64,000 bases of DNA from Adineta steineri (Eukaryota; Rotifera; Eurotatoria; Adinetida; Adinetidae): positions 62,001 to 126,000 of the forward strand of contig CAJNOI010000189.1 of the NCBI GenBank assembly GCA_905250115.1, in the 5' to 3' direction. The position numbers and the translations under genes are program-made. This document shows, piece by piece, positions 1-11,545 of this stretch (position 1 is its first letter; each line of letters starts with the position of its first letter). A model generated the notes under the pieces. It saw only the letters and a list, made by a program, of their open reading frames with translations. It made no database searches and was not told where the DNA came from.

Positions 1-1940
1 TCATTCTTGCGTAAAGTTTTACTATGAAATTTGTAGTCGTCTTTGAAGAAGTCTTGATGTGATAATCTTTATATTCATATTATGTATCATCATATAATAT
101 GAATTTATAAAAACAAATGAAATGATTAAAGATAATATGTTCTTGATGTATCAATGATAGTTTTTGAGAAAATTGTATTAAGAGTTTTTTGCTATTCAAC
201 TTGACTTCTTACAAGAGATAATTATGATATTATCAAGAAGCTTTCAATGAACAATTTTTTTTTATAATATATACGATGAAAAAAAGAATTTTTTAATATT
301 TCTATATTTGACATGCTTCTTAATTAAGTATTCAAATCTTGTTTCTAATCAATAAAAGTTCTTGAAATAACTGAAAATTTGTTGAGTAGGAAATTGTTAT
401 TGAAAAAAAAGATAATTCTATATGATTTTCATAATAGAGAATATGTCTCTAATAATGTGTACCATAGGACTCAATACTCGAGATTTGAACGATGTTCGCG
501 TAATCATTGAAAAAGAAAATTCTTTCGCCTTGCAAACATCAGCCGGATATGAAATTATGAGTAGAACGATGCGCTAAGAAGAAACGGATGAGCACTCGTG
601 TTTTGACGTGATGCTACCAAAAATTGGTGACATTTGTTGTCTTGTATGAGTTCGACAACGAACAAAACTATATTGACGAAAAAAAAAAGAATTAGCTTGT
701 GCAATATATTTCTAACAGGATGATGAAACTCATTTTTTTCCTCTCTCTCTCTTTATCCTTGAGAAAATCTAAAAATGAAAACAAAGAGAAAAAGAAAAGC
801 GACAAGAAATTTTCTCTTTTTTTTTCTAATGATAAAACTATCGTGATTGAGTGATCAAGCATGACTTATGAATGTCAACTAAATACATTTATATATTTAT
901 TTTACTATATATATATCTTGTAAATTAACCAAACAGAAAACAGCTAAAACAACAAGCGGATCAAATTATTATTGATCATAAAACATCTCGAAATGTGCTT
1001 ATAAGGGATGGTTGCACTTTCCACTTATATTATTGTAAAAATAGTTTGATGTTTGTCAATACATATATATATATATATATCCCTGAAAATTGATAATTAG
1101 TCAAAATTATCACAACTTTGTGACTAAATCATTTCGAAGGTTAGAGAATATGTTTTTTTTTTCAGAAAAGAATATAAGAGAAAGAAAGAAAGACAGACAT
1201 GAGAATTTGCTTTAGTTGATTATTGTAATGTCTCTTCTTCTTCGCTCAATATACAAGAAATATAACCTAAAGATGCATGAGAGCGGGAAAAAGACGTATG
1301 TGTGTGCGCAAGCAAGCAGAATGAAAAAAGATAGGAATGAAGATCAGAAACCCTGAACAGTAATCACTGAATACCATTCTGGTATGCATCGTCTTCTAGA
1401 CGTGATCGCACGACAATAATAACGGGAACGACAACGACGACGACGAAAAAAAATAGTAGTACTAGTAGTAGTGATCTGCTATTTCAGATAAAGATTGATA
1501 GATAGATAAATACTCTCACCGAAACAAAGAGACAGAGGGAGAGAGAGAGAGAGCGGTAAAGAAGAAGAAGAGGAAGAACAAGAAACAAAAAGAAAATAGA
1601 ACAATATATCAAAGATTGATTATCTTTTCATTGGTTCTATACATTATTGAATAGTGAGTATGACATGAAGAACATACTATTGACGATTAGAAAAACAAAT
1701 TGAAAAATGATTACATAAAAAAATTTTTTCATCATGTGTACTAATATTTCCTTTTTCCTTTCTCTTTTTTTCCATAGGCTTCGTTGTTTTTAATATTAAT
1801 AATAATAAAAAAAAAACACAATGTCGTATTACAATGGCTCCTGATGCTCTATCAACATTTCTATCACGACTGATGTACTCTACACGTCATGTCATCAAGG
1901 AAACTTTAATTCTTAATTTAGTTTATTTTTATTTATTGCC
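1..1940. other. Gene-free upstream region
   Basis: No convincing coding segment is seen. The stretch is AT-rich with simple repeats: a short AT run near 1061-1080, CGA- and AGT-rich triplets near 1430-1475, and a GA run near 1530-1553. A polypyrimidine tract ending in CATAG at 1771-1777 looks like a splice acceptor. It may bound a 5' untranslated exon, or be a trans-splice site, for the receptor gene that follows. Confidence 0.6.
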
Positions 1941-4900
1941 TTGCTACTACTACTATTGTCTTTTGTTATTATTGCTATTATCATTTCGATGTTCAAACAG
2001 CTTCTTATATTATCTCAATACGGAATCAATCGTCTGTTAATTCATGTTTTCATCATCGTGTGGCTTTCAGCTACCATTCCACATTCTCATTTTGTTATGT
2101 GTTATTTTAATCGTTTATCAGGTAGATATATATATATATATATTTCTTCTATTCTAATTGAAATCAAATTTTTTGTTTGGAAAATAATATTACACAAGAA
2201 AAAGAAAAAGGATTTGTTGTAATATTAAAAGCAAAGGACATTCATAAAAAAAATTATATCGAGTGCACTACACACAAAGATCTCTGGAGACTATGTTGCT
2301 TTACTCATGAGTTTTAGTTTAACTATACTAATCTATAGAAATTTATATTAATAATCTAAGTAAAATATGATAAATAAAAATCTCTATAGTATTCATATTG
2401 ATGATAAAATTCAATTGTTTCGAATGTTATAGAGCATTATATAACCATAGTTTTTTTCCCTTAAGATTTACATGAGAAAATTCTATCATATTGAAGTATG
2501 CTATAGCATTCGAAATTATATTGAAATTTTACTTTTAGAAATAAATCTTTTTTTGTCTTTTTAGCCATTTCACCTCTATCTGACGCTCAAATTGTAATTG
2601 GCGCTTTCTTTTCCCTACATAATCCTCCAACATTACATGGAGGTGGTCGATTACGAGAATGGTAAATAATTATTATGAATATATTTTAATTAAATAATAT
2701 GTTTTTTCTCTCTGCAGTGGTGATATTCGTGAAGACTATGGTATTCATCGTGTCGAAGGAACATTTTGGATACTTGATCAAAGTAAAAATAATATTTGAA
2801 TTAATATAAATCTTGTTCTCTTGTCTTATTCATAGTTAATTCTAATCAATCTATATTACCAAATATTAGTCTAGGATATCAAATTCGTGATTCTTGTTGG
2901 TATGCACCTGTTGCTCTTGAACAAACGATTGAATTTATTGGTAATTCAGTATTAAATCCTGGAGATTTAGTATTGAATGCGAATGGAAATCGAGCTCGAT
3001 TAGCTGCTGTTATTGGTCCAGGTGATAGTTCAATAACTATGCAAACACATAATATTTTACAATTATTTGAAATGCCACAAATTGGTTATTCAGCAACAGC
3101 AAAACAATTAAGTGATAAAGAAAAATTTAAATATTTCACACGTGTTATTGCATCAGATACACAACAAGCACAAGCAATTGTTGATATTATACGACAATTT
3201 AAATGGAGTTATGTTGCTACAATTGGTACTGAAGGTAAGAATTCAATTTATTTTCAAATAAATAAATACTTAATATTTTGAATAGGTGATTATGGTCGTG
3301 GTGGTGTTGAAGCTATTCGTCGTTTACTTTATAAAGATGCATGTATTGGTGAAGATTTAACAATGGTAAATACTACTATTAGTTTAATTAAATATTCGAA
3401 AAGATTTTTTTTATTTATTAGCCAATTGGTGCCAATCAAACAGTTGCTACTCAGCTAATTAAACAACTCGTTATTCGAGCTCCTCGTGTACAAGTACTAA
3501 TATGTTTTTGTCTCGATCATTCTATTCGAGCTATTCTACAAGCCGTAAATGAGTTAAATTATACACAACGATTTATTATTCTTGGAAGGTAATTGGATTA
3601 TTTTGTATATATAAATAATTGAAAGCCTAATTTTTCAATAATGTTACATTATCTATCTAGTAGATCAAAGATGAATAGTAATATTATTAAAGAAAAAGAA
3701 TAGGAAGTTTGAGATGACTAGATCTTATAGATTTCCGATTTTGATGAATGTCTAACATGACTTGATCTTATAATTCTAGTGATGCTTGGGCTGATCGTTT
3801 GAATGTAATACCAAATAATACTGAAAGTGTCGCATTAGGTGCAATCACAGTAAGACTTACAATCCTCTATTTTATAACTTTAAATTGAATATACATATTT
3901 TTCTCTTTTCAAAAAAAGATTAAAGCACGTTCATTACGTGTACCCGGTTTTGAACAATATTTTCGTCAATTACATGTACATAATAATACACGAAATGTTT
4001 GGTTTCGTGAATATTGGCAACAAAAATTTGCATGTACATTTAATGATACGGAAAATAGATTTATACGTCGACCAAATAAATATATTCCACCATGTATACC
4101 TGAACGTGAAAGTCTTGCTAAAGCACCTTATAATGAAGATCCAAAACTTGCATTTGTTATTAATTCAATATTAGCGGTTGTACATGGTCTAGATAAAATG
4201 CATAAACAAATTTGTAATGGAACTGCTGGTTTATGTACAGAAATGGCTCGTATGAATTCATCATTATTAATGCATTTTTTAAAAAGTAGTCGATTTACAG
4301 GAATTACTGGTAGGAATTGAAATTTATCGAATTGAAATAGTGTGAATTTATTTTTCTTAGGTGAAGAAGTATTTTTTGATGAAAATGGAGATGGTCCTGG
4401 AAGGTAGAAAATGATAAAAAAGAGTCTTTGTTTTTTTAATTTTTTATGGAATTTTTTAAGATATGACGTATTGAATTTACAAGGTAACCCAAATGATCCC
4501 GATAATCAACTTCATTATGTTCAAGTTGGAACATGGAGTACAGGAAAATTAAATTTAAATATATCAGCTATACGTTTTTTTTCTGATCAACGTCCATTCG
4601 AACAAATAAATGTTCGTCGATTTTGTAGTGATTCTTGTCCAACTGGTTATATTAAAGTTAGTTTTTCTATTTATTTAATTATTCGATTCTTATTTTCTGA
4701 TCTTTAGAAATATACGGATGAAGAAAGATGTTGTTGGAAATGTCTTTCATGTGGTGATGCTATTGTACTTGATGAAGTAACATGTTTTACATGTCCACCT
4801 GGTTTTGGTCCTAATGCTGATCATACAGGTAATTGAATATTCGCTTTTAATTAAAGATAGAATCGATCTATTGAATACTAAAGCATCTTCTTTTTCTTCC

Positions 4901-6911
4901 CCGATCAAGTATAGAATAAAATTGATTTGTTTTATATATATAGCTTGCGGTCTTCTACCAATAATAACAATCAATTTTCGTCATCCACTATCAATCATAA
5001 TCTGTTTTATAGCTGGTGTTGGTATACTTATAAGTATTTTTGTTGTTTATATATTTATACGTTTTAATGCAACACCAGTTGTTAAATCAACAACAAGAGA
5101 ATTAAGTTATTTAATTCTAACAGGAATATTATTTTGTCATTTAACAGCATTTATTGTTTTACAAAAACCATCATTTATTATATGTGTTTTAACACGTTTA
5201 TTACCTGGTATATCATTTTCCATGATATATGGTTCATTAGTAACAAAAACAAATCGTATAGCACGTATATTAGCACGTAGTAAAAAGAAAATTATGACAA
5301 AACGTTTAAAATTTATGAGTGCAAAACATCAACTTGCTATTGCTTGTCTTATACTTGTTACTGAAATTATTATTGTTGGTATGAATAATTTAGTTTTAAT
5401 TAATCCAGTATATATATATATGTTTATTATCTTTAGCTGTTACTGTTTATCGAGATCCACCTAAAGCAGTTTTAATTGAAACAGGTGGACGTTTATTACT
5501 AACATGTAAGATTATTTTATATGAATTTTTTACCGAATTTTTTATTCTCTATTATTAGGTAAAAAATCACTTCAAGGTATTGTAGCTCCACTTGGTTTTG
5601 ATGGTTTACTTGTTTTTTTATGTACACTCTATGCTGTAAATATTTTTTTTTGGTCAATTATTATTAAATTTTGAATTTTCTCATTGCAGATTAAAACAAG
5701 AAATTTACCTGAAAATTTTAACGGTAAGTTAATTATTCATATAATTGATAATTCATTTTCTTTATGAATTAATAGAAGCGAAATTTATTGGTTTTTCTAT
5801 GTATACAACATGTGTTATATGGTTAGCATTTGCTGCTGTACATTTTGCTACTGACGTTAAAGTTTTTTCATTATGTGTTGCAACAAATGCAAGTGCATAT
5901 GTTGTATTAATATTTCTTTTTTTTCCCAAACTTTACTTAATTATATTTAAACCAGAAAAAAATCAACGAAGGTAATAAAAACTTCTCAAGAAACAAAATG
6001 TAGAATTCTATGGTTTTTCTTATAGTGCATTTGCAACAAATAAAGATATTCGTTGTCATTTTGGTTCATCAACATCAAAAAGTGATATGTCATCTTATCA
6101 ATTTAATGATGGTTCAGCATTATTTCGTCGATCTGTTTTACATCGTATTCGTTTTGGTAATACTATACGTTTAAAAGCTGAATTAGAACATGCAGCTGCT
6201 GTATCACGTAATGTTGATTCATCGAATCATGAACGTCGTTCATCGCGTACTTTAACAGCTGATCCAGGTCAATGGACACAAAATTATCACCATCGTCGTC
6301 GTTCATCAACTCCAGCAAAACTACCAGCAACACCAAAAAATACTGATAGTTTACCTCAAGATACGAATATATTAAATTCAACAACATCGGATAATATGCC
6401 TAAAATACGACAAACAGATTCACTTCCACTTATTTCATCTGTAATACCACCAATATCTTTAACATCTTCAATGGATATTATCGATCTCGAAACGAATGAA
6501 AAAACACCGATGATCAATCAACAACAACGATCATTAACTCATTCACCTGATTGTATTTATGCAACTAGCCAGTCCAATATGATGAATTCTATTGCACCGA
6601 ATGATTTAGTTCGACATCGTCATAAAACTACACGAAAGAGAAGTATTTCAAGTTCAATTAATGATTTACCATTATCAATGAAAATACCTGAAATTGAAAG
6701 TGAAACATCTAGTGCATGGACAAATGAAGGCATAGGATTTAATTCCTATCAAACAACAACACCAATAATAAATCCTGAACCTGCTTGTTCATGTCAATTA
6801 CTATGGCAATTAGAACGAGATACTGATAGTATTGATAAATTTAAATTATTTTTTAAACGAGATCATTTAAATGTCGATTGGGATTATGTACAAGGTTCAA
6901 GTGAAGTTTAA
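1941..6911 (+). CDS. Metabotropic glutamate receptor (class C GPCR)
   Basis: Class C GPCR that would bind glutamate at the cell surface and signal through G proteins. Seventeen exons join in frame: 1941-2121, 2565-2661, 2718-2782, 2836-3234, 3286-3365, 3422-3588, 3780-3849, 3919-4309, 4361-4403, 4461-4656, 4708-4828, 4944-5378, 5437-5505, 5559-5635, 5690-5723, 5776-5971 and 6026-6911. They total 3507 nt, or 1168 aa. Order: hydrophobic signal region, Venus-flytrap domain, cysteine-rich linker (CCWKC, CPPGFG), seven-helix domain and a long Ser/Thr-rich tail ending SSEV. Family hallmarks include CGDIREDYGIHR, GYSATAKQLSDK, TEGDYG, SDAWADR and the TM6 segment MYTTCVIWLAF. The start is uncertain: Met at 1941 or 1989 both give a signal sequence, and an extra 5' exon is possible. 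The subtype cannot be fixed by eye. Confidence 0.93.
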
Positions 6912-7346
6912 ATCAAGCAGATATTTATTTTATCAAAAAAAACTTCTTTTTTTCTCTCATGTATTTATAAGCACAAAAGACTTATCTATATACATATCAC
7001 TACATTTATATATTTTGTTCAAACAGTAACTCATGTTTATTTTCATTTCATTAGAAAAACACACACACACACACACACACTTAAATATAGAATAATTTTC
7101 TTTTGTAATAGAAATTGAATATCAATCGATCAGTTTACACATATTTCATCTTTCGATATCATATCTGACATATTCTCACGGTTTTAACTAAGTTTACGTC
7201 AAAAAGTATTGCTCATATTTAATAGAATAAATATAACATCGTTTGACGTCTTATTTGATTTTATTGCTAAAAGGAAAAATAGTCGTTAAGCATTTTTTCG
7301 AAGATTGTCTAGGTTAACAAACAAACAAACAAAAAGAAAATGGGAA
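6912..7346. other. Convergent intergenic region with AC microsatellite
   Basis: Short 3'-to-3' spacer between the glutamate receptor and the TGF-beta gene. It holds an (AC)n run at 7059-7080 and AATAAA-like polyadenylation motifs near 7223-7230. Nothing coding is seen. Confidence 0.6.
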
Positions 7347-8530
7347 TCACAGGCAAGCACATTGTTTAACAATTACATCTTTAATAGGATAAATTTCAAT
7401 ACTACCATCCATTTGTCTAAGAAGAAAATTATCGTCAGCAAATTGTGATGGTGCACATGTTGATTGTGGTATATTGGGATTTTTTTTATTAATCATTGAT
7501 TGAAATATTGCATGAATTGATGATTGTTGTTGTTGTTGTAAGATTGTATGCGAACATGAACCATCACAATATGTAAATGTATATTCTTTTGGTCGAATAA
7601 TTAAATAAGCTAAACCAAGATCTTCAAATTTAATTTGAATTGTTTTAACTTTACACATTGATAATGATGAATCAGTTTGTGTTTTTGTTAATTGACGAAG
7701 ATCAAATGAAAGTGTTGGATTTAATTTTAATGTTTGATTAGGTTTAAGCTGAAGATTTGTTGATGATATTATCATATATGTATGTGATGTTTGACATGTT
7801 TCATTATTTATTATTGATTCAATAAGAAAATTTTCATTCTTAATTTGAACAATATATTCAAATAGATTAATTGAATAAAAATCTCGATTAGAATCAAATT
7901 GTAAATATGTATTGATTGTAAATAGTTCTAACAATGTTTGCGAATGTTTAAATTTGAGATGTAATGGAATTGTTATTAATTGTTTTATTTCTTGTGAATC
8001 AATATGATAGATAAGTTCAATAGAAGATAATAATTCGATTGAATAAGACCAAAGAAATGTTGTTTGAACTTGATTATCAATTATTAAACAATTAGTTGAT
8101 TGTAAAGTAAATATTGGACTATTGGATATATTATCATTTAAACGTTTGCGTCTTCGATTTTTAACTAGATGAGAAAATAAAATAAAATAAATGAAATTTT
8201 TTTGTTATTCTTACTTTTTATTGAATTACTAGCCAAATGATGATTATAAATCATTGAACGAACAAGAGATGTGTGTGATATATTAAGTAAATCAATAAAA
8301 TATTGTCTTAGAATAAAATTACGATATGAACTATTAGACATAAGTTCAAATTGATTTGAAGTTGATGATGATGATAAATTATTCGATGTCGGAATTGAAG
8401 CAGAATGTGTTGAACAAAATAGATAAACAACAATAATAAGGAGAAAAAGAAGGAGAGGAATTTTTGAAAAAAACTTGAATGGAAAATGTTGTGGAAATTT
8501 AATTAAATTCAATAATAATCCGGTAAACAT
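7347..8530 (-). CDS. TGF-beta/BMP family secreted ligand
   Basis: Two exons, 8215-8530 and 7347-8164, give 377 aa. The N-terminus has a long hydrophobic segment (about residues 24-40) that fits a signal sequence. The last 102 residues form a cystine-knot domain: C-K-V-K, FEDLGLAYLIIRP, YCDGSC, then STCAPS and terminal KQCACL. This follows the family pattern with the final Cys-x-Cys close to the C-terminus. Two features are odd. The usual Cys-Cys pair before the last third is a single Cys (TCAP), so the interchain-disulfide cysteine is missing. No RxxR site lies just before the knot; the only basic cluster, RRRKR, is near residues 109-113, about 160 residues upstream. A polyglutamine run sits between the second and third knot strands. 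Subfamily is not assignable. Confidence 0.85.
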
Positions 8531-10007
8531 TACACTAATGTATACATTCGATAAAAACAGCTGCTAATATGCTGTTGTTGTTGATTAAATTTCATTAAAA
8601 TAATCAAATATATATTCATCATCACGAAACACGATGATAAATAAATGACTAAGGAATTTTGATGATTATCAAAATTCTTTCAACGATTTCGTTAATATAA
8701 ATCGAACTAAATATAAACAAAAAAAAGAAAGTACATAAATATATATCGATAGAAGAATAAGAAAAAATTGATGATAAATAATATAAACAAATTTCAAGTA
8801 CACAATACTGTTTATTTCTATTGAAAACAATATATAATATTACATGCGTATATATACATATGGAATCTTTCGATTGAAATATGTCCAACATTATTTTCTT
8901 ACTGATTAGAAAGATTATAGACGTATTTGTCTATGTGCAATTATTTAAAAATGAAACCAGACAATATGGTATTTATTTCTTTTTCTCCTCTTCATACATT
9001 CACTCTTTACTCGTTCTTGTACAACTAACATTCCAACTATAATAATTATAAACTCTTCAAGTACAATTGAATTAATATATCCAAATAATTCAAAGTATAT
9101 CACATAGATAAAAATGACGAAATTGAAGCGAGAAAAAAAATACATTTATCTACTATGGTATTCTTATGAATTTTCATTTCGATTCGATCAATCATTTATA
9201 TATTGATGTTGTTGAACTGAGTACTCAATCAATCATGTCGGCTACTAGTACTGTCATTGATAACGGATATATATCTTATTTTACTAGATCTAAACATATA
9301 TCAGTTGATTTTTATTTGTGATTCGATATAAAATAAGCATAAAAACAGGCCAAACACTAATTTTATATGATATACTTACATAATAAGTATTAATACAAAA
9401 TTTTTGTGAGAAAATTATGTTGTTGATTAATTTGATGAAAAAGAAAAAAAGTAAAATTTGTGTTTCTAATATTCAAAGATTAATTCAGTTTAAGAATAAA
9501 ATGTATAAGATAGAAGTGTGCGTGCCAAGACAAAGAAATAGAAAGAAACGAAAAACTGTGAGTAGCACGAATTTATAAGAACAATCGATGATGTTTAGTT
9601 TTATGCGTGCTGTCATTTATTATCTTATTCGCTTTTTTTGTATACTGTACAAGACCCTGGCCAATGTTATTCTTTCTGTTTGTTTCAGAACACAAGAAAA
9701 TGATATCAAAAAAATGCTCCTATATTTTTTCTTTTACGTCTTTTTCTTTTAATACAATTCGTATTATATTATCAAGGGTATCAAGATGAAACGAAATTCA
9801 GATTATAACAAAGATAGTTAATAAAAAGTATGCGTTATGAGCACGTGCCTGTTTGATATGATTTTTAAGTGCAAAAACAACAACAACAGTATATAAAAAA
9901 ACGCACTCAATCATATGTTATATCAAGAAAGATTATTGCACGTTCGTACTATACCCTATTTTAAGTTTATTTCTTTTTTTTTCTAGAATAAAAACGAAAT
10001 GTACTAA
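8531..10007. other. Gene-free spacer
   Basis: AT-rich DNA between the 5' end of the TGF-beta gene and the 3' end of the TMED gene. Only short random ORFs are present, with no domain signal on either strand. Confidence 0.6.
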
Positions 10008-10962
10008 TTAGTTATATATAAAATGTGGTGTTGGTTGTGAATTGAAACTTTGATTAAACTTTGTATTAGACGATGTTTTTTTCGATATTGTTGATGCAAA
10101 TAATCGTCGTATGCTATAGACTTGAATCATTGAACATATAATCATTGTTAGAATTTGAATTATTGCCCAATTTTGCACATAAATTTTATTAGCTTGTATT
10201 GTATATAAATCACGTACCTCATGAACTCGTCCTGCTGTTTGAAAAGCACTAACACGATAGAGTGTATGGGATATATTACCAAGAGATGTCTAAAAAAATA
10301 CAATATGCTTAATTTTTGATTAAATAAAGTATTAGATAGACTATCAATATGATCGTATAATTAATCAATTTACCATCATAGTGTCTGAAAATTCTTCCAA
10401 AGCAGCAGTTTCATTATTATTTTTATTTTCGGCTGCATCAAGATTTGCTTCATGAAGACGATCTTGATGAGCTGCAAGAACGCCAATGTAAACAGTTTTT
10501 GCTGTAAAATATTGTTCATTTGTAAAGCATATTTTATAAGTACCTTACAACAAAAAAACAATGAAAACTAAATGATATTTTTTCGATTGATATTTTACCA
10601 GGAATTTTCGATTTTTCTACATCATACCAACCAAATGATTGTTTTGGGCTAAAAAATGTTATATTTCCGATAGGATCTTGTATTACTACTCGTATATTAG
10701 AATCGCCGCCTCTCAGTACTTGGTAGATTACATGAATTGTATCATGGAATTTTGTTTCAAGATAAAAACATTCATCTGCTGTATGTGGTATAATAATACG
10801 AAATGTATTCCAATGTTCTAAAAAAATGCTAGATAATTTCTTTTTTTTATCTATAATATTTAAAATAGTTTTACCTAAAGTTTGTAAAGTTGCTAGTGCA
10901 CTTTCATCAACATATGCATATGTGTAAGAACTCAATATAAGTAATAAGAATAGTATCACCAT
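10008..10962 (-). CDS. TMED/p24 family transmembrane cargo receptor
   Basis: Four exons, 10875-10962, 10599-10817, 10374-10543 and 10008-10289, total 759 nt, or 252 aa. p24 proteins are type I membrane proteins that cycle between ER and Golgi in COPI/COPII vesicles and help sort cargo such as GPI-anchored proteins. Visible parts in order: cleavable signal (MVILFLLLILSSYTYA), a GOLD domain with the paired cysteines in ADECFYLE and YKICFTNE, a helical region, a transmembrane segment around NWAIIQILTMIICSMIQVY, then YSIRRLF. The family-typical string around FYL, YQVLRGGD and DPIGN matches well. The cytosolic tail is longer than usual and ends in HFIYN rather than a KKxx-type retrieval signal. 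I cannot assign alpha, beta, gamma or delta subclass with certainty; the tail start looks gamma-like. Confidence 0.88.
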
Positions 10963-11545
10963 ATTTCAATCTTCTTTTTTTTTCATAAAGAATAGTTTTA
11001 TTTTATTTTATTCGTCATTGCTTATGAGAATATGACCATATGTAAGCAATATATTGATAAGAAATATTGCAGTGGTTTGATATAGTACTTAAATCGAATA
11101 GTATACTATTTGATTTCAATTATTTTTTTAATTTTTGTATGAATTGAATTCTGTATCGAAATATTTATTTAAAATAAACAATATGGACTGAATCATCTGA
11201 TTATCTTACGTCAAATTTTAGACCTTAGTTAGTAGTAATGTCATTTTTGTTAGATATTAGCTTAAATGATTTCACAAATAATTATAATTAATGAAATGTA
11301 GTATTTCGATAAAAATTAGTATCTTAGAAGTAGTTTGATGCACAATTTTTGTAAGACTATCTGATACGAATATATTTGACTGTGAATATCAATTTCGTAT
11401 ATGTTGCCGCAATGCATTAGAAGTCAAAAGGTCAATATTGTTGAATTTAGATAATTCGTGAACGTTTGTCTTGTGTATATGTAGTAAATATTTGATTATC
11501 ACAGTTTTGCTTTGATCGTCATTGGAATAAATCATTTCGAGAATA
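10963..11545. other. Spacer downstream of the first IAP gene
   Basis: AT-rich, with no domain-bearing ORF. The minus strand at 11389-11592 has a 67-codon ORF that overlaps the truncated RING exon in another frame and shows no recognisable family. Confidence 0.5.

Noticed and set aside
1834-2040. 68-codon ORF overlapping the receptor's first exon
   Set aside because: The overlapping frame from 1941 joins in phase to exon 2 and makes a signal sequence; this one does not.
7933-7934. Met at 7934 as the TGF-beta start
   Set aside because: The frame is open upstream to an acceptor at 8165-8166 and joins in phase to an exon with a signal sequence.
10271-10290. Possible spliced-leader RNA sequence (TTACCAAGAG string)
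   Set aside because: It is coding sequence inside the TMED last exon read on the other strand; no donor or Sm-site context.
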